Of a stretch of DNA of 64,000 nucleotides, positions 12,501-25,058 are shown in pieces. The stretch spans positions 191,844 to 255,843 of the forward strand of contig NW_020170450.1 in NCBI RefSeq assembly GCF_000524195.1, read 5' to 3'. The DNA comes from Echinococcus granulosus. Lineage: Eukaryota > Platyhelminthes > Cestoda > Cyclophyllidea > Taeniidae. A model generated the notes under the pieces. That model was not told the DNA's origin. It ran no database searches and saw only the letters and a program-made list of their open reading frames with translations. Numbering within the stretch: position 1 is the stretch's first letter; each line of letters begins with the position of its first letter. The translations under genes and the position numbers were made by a program.

Positions 12501-15500
12501 ATGGCTGCGTGTAGTTGACGGTAACAACTATTTTGCCTTAGGGATGTGCGGTGTAAGGGAGGGAAAGGAGTGTGTTTATATCGGTGGGAGAAAAAGTCGT
12601 GTTGACAGGCGAACTTTGCACATTTTAAATCCTCCCTAAAGTTACTTGCACCACCACCATCCGCATCATCATGCAACTTGGAATTTTTCGCTGGAAGAGG
12701 TAAATGGCTTTCATTCTCCTTATCTGGAAATATCATAGGCTCAAAAAACGTTAGTCTGATTTCCAGTAAAGCTGGTTGCGGTTATTTTGCTCAAGCAGGA
12801 AGAATTGGTGAAGACTAACATCCATTAAGGAGTGCAGACAGCTACGCGGTTGCAAGGGCACCAAAACTGGTTGTCGAAGTTGCAGGAGGCGCAATTTTAA
12901 ATGGTCCGTCGCCTAATTTACTCAAGCGATGAGGCAATTGAGAGTGAATATGAGAAAGCATTAGCAGATGGGAGGGGAACTTCAAAGTCTTCCAACTCCT
13001 TCTTAGGTTCTGTCTGCCTGTGGCAATGTCGGGCCCATTTTTCTTACTGACTAGCTGACTGAGTGACCTGAGGTAGCTTTTGCATTCCAAAGTTAAGTAA
13101 ACGGACATATAATTGGGTACCATCGGACAATCCACTAGAGCACTCACCCCTTTATGCCTCGAAGACTGGTACAATGCAGACAGATTCGCTCACTGTGACC
13201 TAATGATCTGCTAAAGGTTAGACAATATTGGTTGGGGTCTTTTCCATACACAAGGCAAACCGCCTCCGGGAGAAGCCAAGTCTTTCCACCTAATCAGAAG
13301 GTGTTGAAAGGCCTCGTATTTCCCATGGGTAGTGAGTGGTGGGCGCAGGGGGGCGGAACAAAGGGAAAATGTGCTCCCTAATCTTTTATTTTCTTCTCGA
13401 AGCTGGACAACCACATGGGAGGCAAGGTGAACAGATAAGAATTACGGTAGGGGGGGGGGGAATGGGGAAGGACCAAATCGGAGGTGGCTAGAGCCAAGTC
13501 TATCGCTTCTAGAGTCAAGTCGTCATGTCATAAAGAGGAGAACAGAAAACAAGTAAGCAAACTTATCTATTTCTAGAGGAAATGTTTTGAATTATTTAAC
13601 CTTAAAAGTACTTATTTACATCACCTTGGAAACACTCCCCTTTCGTCAATGATGCAAACAAAGAAGACGTAACAGTGGCTCCCTCCCTCCACCACCTCAA
13701 ACAAAAGAGGGATAAATTATGCAGAATTCTTTAACAGAAAAAAAGAGGACATGATGCTTGGGAAAAAAAAGAGTTAAAGCAGCAGCAGAGGTATCTTTCT
13801 GTCAAACGGGACAGGCGGGATCGTTTCCGTAGCGAGTAGACAATGAAACGACAATAAGGCGTTGGGAACAATACACCCCTGCCCTGTGTGTGTATGTGCC
13901 CGATTCTTCAGACAAGGCTTTTCCCACAAGATTTGGGTTGCAGCAGAATTTTATAATTTACTTATTAAAGTAAGGGGAAAAGAGAACCAAAATTAGTCTG
14001 TCGAAAAAGAGGAAAGTTTAGATGATGTGTACCTTCATGGGAGGTGTTGCCTCGTCAGAGGGTGCATCTACGCCATTATGTGAGATTTCTAAGTAAGGAT
14101 TGTTACCTTTTCGGGGCTTTGCAAACCCAAAGAAGAGGACTTGGGTAGTCGAATAGGGTGAGAGAAGAACGGGGTAACCTTGCCTGCCTAAGGGATATTG
14201 GACTAGGTTAAAATATCGTGATCCGACCTTGAAGCGACCTTGCAGGGCATGACCTCCTTCCCAAAATGTGTGCATGGTGTAAGTGACAGTTCTGGGGGGG
14301 GTTGGTCCTTTTTACCCCCTTTTGGGGCCCCTTTCACCCCGCTTATGATGGAAGGGGTAGAGGCTTTATACAAATTTGATCAGAGAAGAGACAAGAGTCT
14401 ATCCTTATTTTTCACACCATCTCCCAACCGCAAAGACGTTTTGTTATAATCATTCCTCTCCTTGCTTGAGGACCCAAACAGAGAGCAGACTTTCCCCTTC
14501 TTAAGGGCACCAATTCTTTGCTGATGCTGCCTTTAGGTAGGAGAAAAAAAAACAAAGAACGCACCAGAATCGCAGTTCCTGTTGGCCCAATAGTATAACC
14601 TCCCTAATTGCAGAAATTACAAGGAACTACGGCTTTTTACCAAAAGAAAGAAAAGAGGTTCAATTTTCAAATTACCCGAAATCTTGGCACATTGGACTTA
14701 ACCTGGGGAGGAAAAGCAAGGACTGCCAACTCATTAGCTGATAAATTCGGTAGGTAAGATGGTCTAGTGCTTTCTCGTGAGGATAAAGCCTATCAATGAT
14801 TCGACAGATGATAAACTTCATCTCCAAGCGGATAAAGTGGTTTTAAAATCACGACAGTAAAAAAGTCAAATAAAACTACTTTCAAAAGCAGTAAGTAGTA
14901 TATGCGCCTCCTAGAGAAAATTAAAAGCCGTTAAAATGTCAAGGAAGCGTTCAAGAGTTTGCCCAGAACTATAGGCTGTAATCAACCCGAAAAGGAGAAA
15001 AACGATTTGTCCTTCCGCATCTGGCAGTGATTCTAGGGGCACTAAAGGCCAATGACCTTCCACAAAAGTACAGTTAGGGCGGAAGCCGCTTTTTTCTAGC
15101 AAAGAAAACGGTCAAAATATCCGCTTTTTGATGTTTTTTTTTCTCTTTTAAGCAGCACGTTAGTCATTTCCTGCATATTCAACCATAGAAGAGTTCGTAT
15201 AATCTAGCAGAAATTCAAGAAATAGCAGTTTGTTTTCGGGAAAAGGGGGGAGGGGCTACCTCAGGAAAGGCCGTCATGGGAATCATCGTGAGCTGCGCCA
15301 TTTCATACAAGTTATTCTCCCAAAAAAAAGCTATTTGCCAAGCTTTACTTCGTGTGCTATTAAGAAAACCCGCCAAGTCTCCTCCCTTGTAGTATATAGT
15401 TTAAAGACCTTCCAAAAGGGGTATCGACTTGACTGAGACCCCTAGTACGAGTTGGGCGCAATACCTGTGTTTATATGCAAAATCTTGTTAAAAAACCACT

Positions 15501-18500
15501 TTTATCTCATTTAATTGCACTAAATAATCGTGGTTTGCTGCTAAATTCTCCCTCTCCTTTTCCCCCGCCCATCCGGGTGGTGAACTATGTCCATCTGCTG
15601 GAAGGCGAGTGGAAACACCCAAATGAGGATCCAAAAGAGGTCCACATTCTGACCCCATTTGCAGACAACAATATCGTCAGGCTTGGAAAATGGGTTTGCC
15701 CTTGCCCCCTTTTCTTCTTGATGAAAAAAACTACCGCATAAAGTGAAGGGATTATTGAGGCACCCATTTAGATTTTCTCGATGAAGATGGGCAACGAATA
15801 GAAGAAGGCTGTTTCCTGGGAGGTTATTCAGAAACTCCGCTGCCTGCTTCAAAATGCGTAATGCCTACAGAGGGCATGGAACCCAGGCTACCAATCTTAG
15901 TGTGGTCTATCCAAATTGCCGATCGTAATGAAGGTGGTTAAAACACACCTCTCGTTTAGATAAAAAAGGGTTGGAGAAAAAACACAAAATTTAGGTAAAC
16001 TAAACCATTTCTTTAAATTTATGTCAAATTAGGCCCTAGTAAAGTTGCATCTATATCTTATTTTCCCCCACCTCCATTCACCCTCTCCGCCGCCTCGCCT
16101 GGAATTTGGGAGGCTGGATTTGAAAAGGCGGGACATCGACGGAACGATGGAAGGTGTGCCCTAACTACTAAAGTTTAAAGGAGTGATGCGACAGTACAAG
16201 TGGTGAATGACTAGGCTAGAGTGTCAATTATGGCAATTTTGACGGAGTTAATGTCACTTTGACTCAACGGTGATCCTTAATCTAGGATGAGAGGGAAGAT
16301 GAGTAGCGAAAAGTGAACAAAAAAGACGAATTAGTTGTAGACCAGATAAATTTTTGGACCCAAAGAGAAGTGCCAACAGTAGACAACCGATAGTGTTGAA
16401 GAGCTGAACCGATTTGCTCAAACAAACCTAAAATTTCGAAGTCTGCTAGAAGACGGCCATATCATATCAGTGGATGGATCGCCAGAAGAAGGAACAAGAA
16501 ACGAGTGTCCCTTGACTAAATAGTGATTGACAGTAATAATGTAAGCATTTTTTTCGTCAAATTAACTCTGATTAAGAGATTACTTCTTGATCCTTGTTAA
16601 GAGGGAAGAAAAGGCGCCCATGGAACTGGGAGCAAAACAAATTATGCACTGGAAATCTGACTAAACGCAGCCTCCGTCATTCACCGTGAGAATTAGGTAC
16701 ACAACAACCGGAACTTTTTTTTAGATTAACCAAAGCTTCAGTATTAAAGATTGACCTTTTACCAATGCAAAAAAGAAACACGAATCGGGACGTTATCACA
16801 CTTTTAACTGGTAATTTTTTAGGAGACAGGTGGAAAGGAGAGGATAAGGAATGACAGCTACTTATTTGGATCTATCGTGAAATATTTGATTGCAGAACAA
16901 ATAAATTACTAAAAAATCAGTTATTTGAGTAACGAGTTAACAAGAGGCACCTAAAATGGGGGTTTCACCTTGGCTATTGTTTGATTAAAAGACAAAGGTA
17001 AGGCACAGGGTGATGCAAGATAGAGATCAGGCAAGTCAAAAATGCATCTTTGTCACCTCCTTTTCCACCCCTAAAAGGAGTAGTCAACCGCCCCTTCTCT
17101 ACCCCACTTCCCCCATTGGGTGTACGTGACTGAGTAGCAGTGGTGCAGGATTCGGCAGCTCCTCAACTGCAACCAATCACAATACAATGGGGCAATTTCA
17201 TGCCTGATACAGTGATTGCAAAAGAGATGGTCAAGAAGGCGAAAAAGAGGAAGACTTGGAAGGCGCACTTCTAAGAGCTCCCACAAAGTCATGGTCGGCT
17301 TAATTCGAAAACGTCATTCTATTCTAATCGAAAGTTAGCAAAAGTTATGGGTTTTTTCCTATTAGAATGGGATCGAGTTTGTTAAGAAGTTTAAACGCTT
17401 AAGCGGGACTGTAGATCCTCTTTAAAAATGGCCGAACAAGGCTTGGGTTTGCAACAAAATACACCCTCGAAATTGTTGAAGCGATGTCAATACATGTGGG
17501 CATTCAGTTTTTTACAGGATGGACACTTTAAATTATTTATTTACAAAAACCCCTACAAGGTCATACTTACGATAATTATGCAAGATAATGAATGCTTTCA
17601 TTCCAAACAAATTAACTATTAGGGCATGCGATACAGAAAGGAAATTTCATCTTCATCCCACAGCAATTGATTTTTGAGATCTTAAAATAAAAATTTGGTG
17701 TCTAAACACTACTCATCATAATAAAACTTGAAAGGTCAAAAAAAACATCAGATCAAAATTGAACCTCTCAAAAATCAATTACCATTTTGAAATATTTACT
17801 TGTCATTAAATATGCCTATAACAATCGGGTATCCCATAAAAATTATCAAACAATAATGCGAAAAATACAGCTGTTGCTAAAGAGTATATCTAGTGTATGC
17901 AAATAATTTATTTAGAACAAAGCAACATAAATAACACAACTGCTGTAAAAATTGCCTTCAAAACATCTGAGAACAGCTTATGTTTTAAGTATATCACCCA
18001 TTTTAGAAACATATTTTGGTCATAGAGACGGAGCAAATAACTCACCAGTGGTACCAAAAGCAAAAAAACATGTGCAAAGCAAATTATTATAAATTATTCA
18101 ACTTTGTAAAACATGGATTTAGGCGTACACTCACGGTAAATGCGGATCCAGCCGATTTCCGGAATCGACAAACAGCCATTTCGGCCAATGCTCTGATAAG
18201 AATACCTCCGTCACCGCACGGAACAACAACTTTAGTTTCAGCAAAACTAACTGTGACCTTCATGATTTCGGCAAGAATACATTCCAGTCAGTGTATGAAG
18301 CATAAGTGAGGCTCCATCCATTGAAAATTTGGGGAAAAATCATCAAAAAAAGAATGAAACTGTAAACAGCGTTATAATAGATAAATTGATAGTCCTCTCA
18401 TCAAACACTAACGTTTTTTTCGAAGAATTCTGGCACTGGGTACATTTTCTTGCACTAATAAAGTGTTAAAATGCTCATTAGTTATCGTTAGACCACAGAC

Positions 18501-19752
18501 TCAGTACACGCTGAAGGTCAATGTCACTTTTGCCGCGGAGGCTGAGTGGCATGAAGCCCTTTAAAATTTGTGCGTATAAACAAAATTAAGACATAAGGCA
18601 AAAATAATAATAAAAAACTTTAAAAAATCGCTTTTAATTTAATATTTATTGTAAGGGCTTTAAAATTAAACAAACAAGATAGGTCAAAAAAGCTAAGCCA
18701 ATTGTTTTGCTATTAAGTCTTCATTTTCGCGACTTGTTATTTGTTTTAATCCTTTCAGGCTAACTTTTGCTAGCACTTGCACATGTTCTCATTGAAGCTG
18801 CCCGACATTTTCTGAGGCCAGTGTGGTCATAATACTAAAACGGAATACGTATTGGTGACCTGCAGAAGAGGAGGGGATGCTGGCTAGGAGCGCGGGCCCA
18901 GCTGCGTGACGCAGGTATATCCCAAGTGACTTTCTTACAAAACCGAGGCTTTAAACAACAATGGCGCAGTCTGAATACCAGTCCACCAAACGAAGGCACA
19001 TTCGCGGAGTCTCAAAGAAAACTCCTTACCAAATTCGGAATTCAAACAAATATTTAATATTTAAAATTTTTGAGTACACCTCCATGTGCTTTTCTCGGTT
19101 AATCTCTGTTTTAGACGTTACAACACTCACGAGTCAGTCGTATCAGTTATCAAACTTTATGCAACTAAAAAGATATTTGACCTCAGCGTCACTGATCCCT
19201 CTTAGCAATTCTACCAAGTCAGGAGTTCCGTCTTGCATGAGAAGTTGATTCAGGGACAGGGAATATGTTGGCCATCGCGCGTAGCCACAGGAATATTAGT
19301 CTTAGGGCAAAGTCATGTAGCAAATGAATAGGTGAAATTTCGCGCCTGTTTCTACTTGCTACGTTGTTTTAAATCAGGGGTGCCAAGTTAAATCCATCTG
19401 AGTTCTATCCAGCTAGTACTGGAGTGGTTGAGGTATCTCATTTCCACATAACTTATATTTTTATACAGAAATGATAAACAGCTCTGTAGCAGCACTTTTT
19501 TAGGCAAATTAGAGCTATTGTCACTTCCATAGGTAATATCTTTCCTGAAGACCATGGAACTGGGGTAGCTACCGAAAATGGACGTCATATTTAGCCTTTT
19601 TGTCGCGGGTCGCCACTAATTCTCCTATACGCATCGTGCTCACTTCCTTTGCCTTAATAAGGCTTATCACTTAATGCTTGAGATCAGAAAAGATGACCTT
19701 TAAAGTAGGCTTTGCTCTTTTATTCCGCCAATGCAGTGACATGAAGCTTTCA

Positions 19753-19800
19753 GCTCGTATTGGGGCTACTGGCATGGACCAAAGGCCAGCCTACCCGGTT
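19753..19800 (+). repeat. Dispersed short repeat R2, copy 1
   Basis: A block around GGGGCTACTGGCATGG followed by AGGCCAGCCTACCCGGT resembles blocks at 55024-55070 (plus) and 33309-33350 (minus strand). Similarity was judged by eye over about 45 nt with several mismatches. The element type is unknown. Confidence 0.4.
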
Positions 19801-21160
19801 AAGATGCAGTGGTCGAGAGCTGATTGTCATCTGTGCCAGAAATGAAAGTTAAACAAGTAGCTAATTACTATTTATTTAGAGGCAACTAATTTGACTTAAT
19901 GTGCACATTACATCTGTTTGTGGGCAAAATTTTACGCTTCATAATATTTCACACACCTTCTAACATCAAATATTTGTCAGCACAACGCCCAAACAGGTAT
20001 GACGCTTAAAAAATGTTGTTTTTTTTTCTATAAAACATAATTTATAGTTACCAACTTATTGCTCGTTAACCAAATTTCCATCGCTGTTTCACCTTTGAAG
20101 AAATCTACGACTTCCTCTAGCTCATTTATTTGGTCCAAATTTATTGACTATCTGTAGGTGTGACTTTCTGCTTTTAGAAATGAGCAGAATGATTGTAATT
20201 ATAATGCACTGTGGCGTTTATACTAATCAGATTCCACAGCCCAGCTTCGGTGCGCTCAACATGTAGGACCTAGTAACGACTTTATAAGTTGTTCTGAAAT
20301 CAATAAGTATCAATTTCGTCTGGCTAGTTTTTAATATATCATTTTTTTTGTATGCGCAATGTCACTAATGCACCTTCGTATCTCTTCATCATTCATTTCC
20401 CAAATTTCATGCTTATATTGTGCCAATACCCGGCGTTTAGACCCTTCTCATTGCTGGAAGGTTTCTCGATGCTCTTATATCACCTTCTTTCCTCCAGTTT
20501 CTGGGGAATCTCACGAGTTAGAAGGCGACTCAAGCATTTCTATTGCTGTGTCCTGGAGCGTCAATCTTATAAATTACTAAAAGGGTTGAGTGCAACTGTC
20601 TAGTTTTCCGTCAACTTCAAACCACTTCATGTTCCTTCTTCATGCCCTGCGTTTCATCCTCAGTTTTGATTCAATAAGCCCCAGCCCATCATTCATTCCT
20701 CTAAAATATTGCCACTAATTTTTAATTTTTTGGTCTCAAATCACTCATACTGCATCAGACATCTGTTAGTTGGTCCCACCCGCAGCTATTCAACCTCTCG
20801 CCATCGCTTATTTAGCACCTTCCTCATGGCAACTTCAGTCAACAAAGTCAGCTCTAGGTGAATGGAGTTCCAACCCACTTTTCGGTACGCTTTTTGAAGT
20901 TATCTAAAACCGCCTATTCTTAATTATTTTCGTCCAGACATTTGCTAAAGGCACTTTAAGTGGATTTACACTCAAGTTCTCTTTCCAAATTTGGCATCAC
21001 CTCAGGTACGGAGTCGAAAGCTGGGCTTCAAGTCTTTTTCCAACCGTTTGTCAAAGGCTCCATTTAGTCTTTCTTAAGCTACTTCCTCGAAAATAGTCAA
21101 TAACTTCTCCAGAAATGGGTTCACATTATATTATTTCAGCGTTACCTTTGGTTTTTTTCT

Positions 21161-21162
21161 AG
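21161..21162 (+). other. 5' UTR splice acceptor of IFT74
   Basis: A pyrimidine run (GGTTTTTTTCTAG) ends 27 nt before the IFT74 ATG. It fits a cis acceptor of a 5' UTR intron or a spliced-leader acceptor. The 27 nt are in frame with the ATG and carry no stop. Confidence 0.55.
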
Positions 21163-21189
21163 ACACTAGACCATCAAACATCACTAGCC

Positions 21190-24100
21190 ATGCGTCCTAG
21201 CACCTCCAAACTTCCACCGACCGGACAACCTCTCCCCGTCGGCACCGCCACCCGACTAACCACTGGCCTCCGCCAGCGTCTCACTACTGCAGCCGCTGCC
21301 GGCTCCTCCTCCGGTACCTCCGCCCTTAACACTGAACTGAGCATCGAAGACCGGCCGATCACTGCGCAGGGCCTTAAAACTGCCCCAAAAGGGCCTCAAC
21401 GCTGGCGCCGACAGGTGGAGGATCGGGCCTACTTTATTGGAGTGCTTCGAGGCCACATAAACGCGATCACCGGCGAGTTGAACATCATTGTCGCGCAGCA
21501 TGAAGAAGCGGAGAAGGAAGCGCAGAGCTTTGTACAGTACGAGAAGATGGCAGAGGCATTGGCAGCCGAGTTGAGGGCACTTCAGGTGCAATTTTAAACA
21601 CTTTTCCAGCTCTCTGTTTCAGGTTGGAGAGATTAGGTTCTTTGTTTGCATTTAAACTGCACAAAATTGATTCTAAAAGTCGAGAATTTCAGATCTTTGA
21701 GCATTCTGTGTTCTAGGATTTGGCTTAAATTCACTATTTGTTTTCCTCTTCCTAGTTGCATTGAGTCTAACTCTGGGATTTGGTAAATAAACTTGGGGTT
21801 TTGTTAGCTTCTGTACTTCATAAAATTAGTGAACCATGAATTAGACGATAATTCCAATAGTCCCCCATTCTCCCAACTCTTCTGAATTTCCATACATGAT
21901 GGATGCGCTGACGCATGGATGATGGATATGGCAATGCAGCGCCATTGCCCTCTTCAGACATACCCCATTTGACCACCTTATACATCGATCGTTACTTCCA
22001 TAAAATCGTTGTTTCCTTCCCTTATTTTGAGGGTGAATTAGGCGATTACAACACACTGGTCGACAAGGCAACTCTGGGTCACGACATCTCCACAATCGAA
22101 CTGGACTGGGAAGATGTGAAGGCCGCTAATGAGAGAGCAGAAATGACGCTCGAGCGATTTTTCGAGGAGCGCAAGAAAAAGGAGGCTCAATTGAAAGCGT
22201 TGGAATTGGAAATTGAGCAGGTAGGCCAGGGTTGGTTGGTAAACCAGGAAGCGAACTGAAGTACACCTGATTCAATTGACACTTTATGATGATTCACACT
22301 GTTGATTAAATCTTTACTCATTATTCAGAATGTAGAATAACTTCACTTTTAATGCAAAAAAAATTGATATTAAAAAAGTCGGAAGAGAAGTCATTTATTG
22401 ACTTTGATATGAGTCTGAAAGTTCTATCAAGATCATTAAGTAGGTAGTATCTCAGTAGTGCTTTCTGAAAGCACTGAAGGTAAGGACCAAAATAAACTGA
22501 ATGACAACAGCAGCTCTCTTCTAACTTCTTTTCTTATCTACACTCTGTAGGAAAAGAAGATCGCCGAGAGCGTTGTGGAGGAGATGAATGACGAACAGAA
22601 GGCAGCCTATCTGAAATTACGCGATTTTAACGACCACCTTCTTCAACAACTGACCATCGGACAGAACAAAATCGCTCAAATGTCCGCGCGTCGAAGTGAA
22701 CTGGAGACTGATATCTCCACTTCTAAGGTGACTTTGACAGGAATACATGAAAAAGTCTTAGATTCGTGGTTTCTTTTTGCAAAGAAGAAAGGTGCCCGAT
22801 AAATTTCCAATAAACGACTTGAAAATGCTGATATTTTTACTCCCAACTTATCGATAAAATTGGTTGTTCAAGTGTTTGCCCATTTCCAATTTCACGCATC
22901 TAATCTGAGAAATTACTTCCATAGGTCATATCTATCTCGCCCCCGCTAGAAATAACTAACTAAAAAGCTACCCGTGAAACCATGACCCCTACTCAAATCA
23001 TTTCAGTAGCACGTTTCAGATCAAGCAAGAGGCAATGCGCATATTGGGCCAACTGCGGGAGGTAGAGGCTAAGAGGGACCAACTGCAAGCTGAAGAGGCC
23101 AACAAGGAGGATCCTCAGGCTGAACGGGAGCGTCTACTGGCCAAGGTAAAGGAGGACAATCGGGAGACGGCGAATATGGACAGAGAGTATGTCAGTCTAC
23201 GTTACTTAATATGGGTATCAGTAGTACCGGTACAGTGGGGAGATGGAAATGCATCTCACATACCCGTTTCAGACGATCTAGTGGAGTTTTTTGTACCCCA
23301 ATTTTACCCGTAACTGGGGATAGACGTGGTGGTTCCTTCGACCACAATTCTTTTCATTTCGGATTTGAATGGAGACGGCAATGAAGGTTGTAGTAACTGA
23401 TAATTCACTGGTCTAATAAGTAGTACAAATCTCATATCTTCTCCTTCAAAAGAATCCGCGAACTCAATGAAATGATTTGTTCCGATGAGTCCACTCTGCA
23501 CCAACTCACCACCCAACTGAAAGACGACAGTTCCAACGAGCGTACACAGAAGATTTGGGAGCTCCAACGACGCGAGGCTCAAATTGAAGCCTTCCTCACC
23601 TCCTATGAGACCGCGCGAGCCGAGGAGGTCGAAGGATTGGCTTCAACCGAGGATCAGATTGTTCGCGCACTGGAGCGCTGCGCACAGTACGTGGTGAGTA
23701 CAGAGCAGACAATGGAAATGAGGAGCAGTGGTGGTGGGAATGGTGTGGAGGCAGTTGCGGATCAATTGAAGTTCAAGACACGGGAGATGAGCAAGTCGGC
23801 AAACACGGCAGAGGCTTTGGATGCCGAGAGAACGAGATTGCAGAGAGATTTGCAGAAGATTGATCAGTTGGAGGGGAAGATTACTCAGGTGAGAGAAAGG
23901 ACTGTCAACCAGTTGTTGCGCCGAAGCGAGTAAACACTGACTGCTTTTTGGTACTAGGAGTTGCAGACGCTGAAGAAGAATATCGCCTCAATGGAGGCCG
24001 ATTTGAAGAAGTTCAATGACCTCACCTCAGTTGGCGAAGCCACGGAGGAGAAAAAAGCATCTGTAAGTTCTTTTTAAGGTACCACATATTTTCGGATGTT

Positions 24101-25017
24101 TTGGGTCTCCTCTGACGTTGTGACAAACCGTGCCAACGTCGAATGCAATCCATTGTTGGCATAGAAGAGCCGGAAGGCTATGGAAGGGGCTGAAGAGCCA
24201 TATAGCTGAAGCGGATGGGGAACATGCAGAGACTGAAGAGCCCCGCATAGCTAAATTGCATAGTTGAACAAATTGGCGACTCATTCCCGTTCACGTTCCT
24301 TCTAAATATGAGATTGAGGAAGGGGTAGTCAGGTGGTCGTGACTCTGACAACCCTCCAGCCGCCTGTGACGGCCGTCCCCTTCAGTGATGTAAAAGTTGG
24401 CTAATCAAGACAGGCAGCTGCTTTCATTGACATCTTTGCTAAAATAGCGCTCCAAGCCTTCTCAGGAGTCTAGATAAGTCACACCTGTATGGCAGAAGAG
24501 AATTGGGAGGCCAGTATGGACGGTTGAGAGGCCACGCCATCCAGACAGAAATCCACCCTACGATAATTTGTAGAGTTTGCATAATTAAGAGCACCAATAC
24601 CTCCAGAAATATTAACGCATCCACAAATATGCCAAGCAGTTCATGCAAACCAAGAGTCCCTAAAAAATGTCTTTAATTTTGACTGATTCCCACCGTATTC
24701 TCCTCTCCCAGTTGATGCAGGAGCAGGAGCATCTGCGAGAGACTCGGGAAAATCTCGCCACCCTCACTACCCAACTGACAGACGCGTGTACAGCTGTTGA
24801 GGTGCAGCTGAACGCCCAAGAGACGCATCTTCAATTGTGCTCGCTGGAGAAGCGATTGGTGGCAAGTGAACAGACCCGCCGCGCATTGGCAGAGAGTGTG
24901 GCGAAGAAACGAGCTGCCTGTGATTTTGCTCCAGCCACTAAGAAGGCACAAGGCCTCCTAAAGGATTACAATGAAGCCCTCAAGGCCGCACTCAAGGTCA
25001 AACCGGTGGGAATTTGA
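21190..25017 (+). CDS. IFT74: Intraflagellar transport protein 74 (IFT-B core)
   Basis: IFT74 pairs with IFT81 in the IFT-B complex, which carries tubulin and other cargo along the ciliary axoneme. Seven exons in consistent phase: 21190-21585, 22032-22220, 22551-22727, 23020-23186, 23453-23888, 23958-24062 and 24712-25017. Together they encode about 591 aa, close to the roughly 600 aa of animal orthologues. The N-terminus is basic and low-complexity (Ser/Thr/Pro/Ala/Arg), then comes the family signature RPITAQGL and KGPQR, followed by an acidic/aromatic YF motif. The rest is almost continuous coiled coil, including DYNTLVDK in exon 2. The start is the first ATG of the frame and lies 27 nt, in frame, after an acceptor at 21161-21162, so a leader exon or spliced leader is likely. 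Introns 1-5 are 69-446 nt and intron 6 is 649 nt. The 3' end converges with ICA1. Confidence 0.93.
24063..24711 (+). other. IFT74 intron 6 with internally repetitive block
   Basis: The largest IFT74 intron. Around 24163-24255 short units recur: GAAGAGCC appears three times, and GGCTATGG, CATATAGCTGAAG and CGCATAGCTAAA look like diverged copies of each other. It is an imperfect tandem or palindromic element of unknown type. There is no coding potential that I trust. Confidence 0.4.
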
Positions 25018-25052
25018 TGTGTACCTTCGATGAGTTGGTTGAAAATATTTGG

Positions 25053-25058
25053 AATAAA
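25053..25058 (+). terminator. IFT74 polyadenylation signal
   Basis: AATAAA 36 nt after the IFT74 stop codon. Confidence 0.6.

Larger units (their letters stand above)
3583..21162. other. Gene-poor 17.5 kb stretch
   Basis: No recognisable gene, rRNA, tRNA or intact mobile element. Open frames are short and low in complexity. Local features are a G/A/GC-rich patch at 7700-7757, a G run near 13448-13460, T and A homopolymers, and one copy of a dispersed repeat (19753-19800). The stretch could be intergenic, or long introns of the gene that owns the exon at 3307-3582. Confidence 0.5.

Noticed and set aside
12842..13174. 110-codon minus-strand open frame
   Set aside because: One of the longest frames in the gene-poor region, but composition is unremarkable, there is no domain signature, and no exon boundaries stand out.
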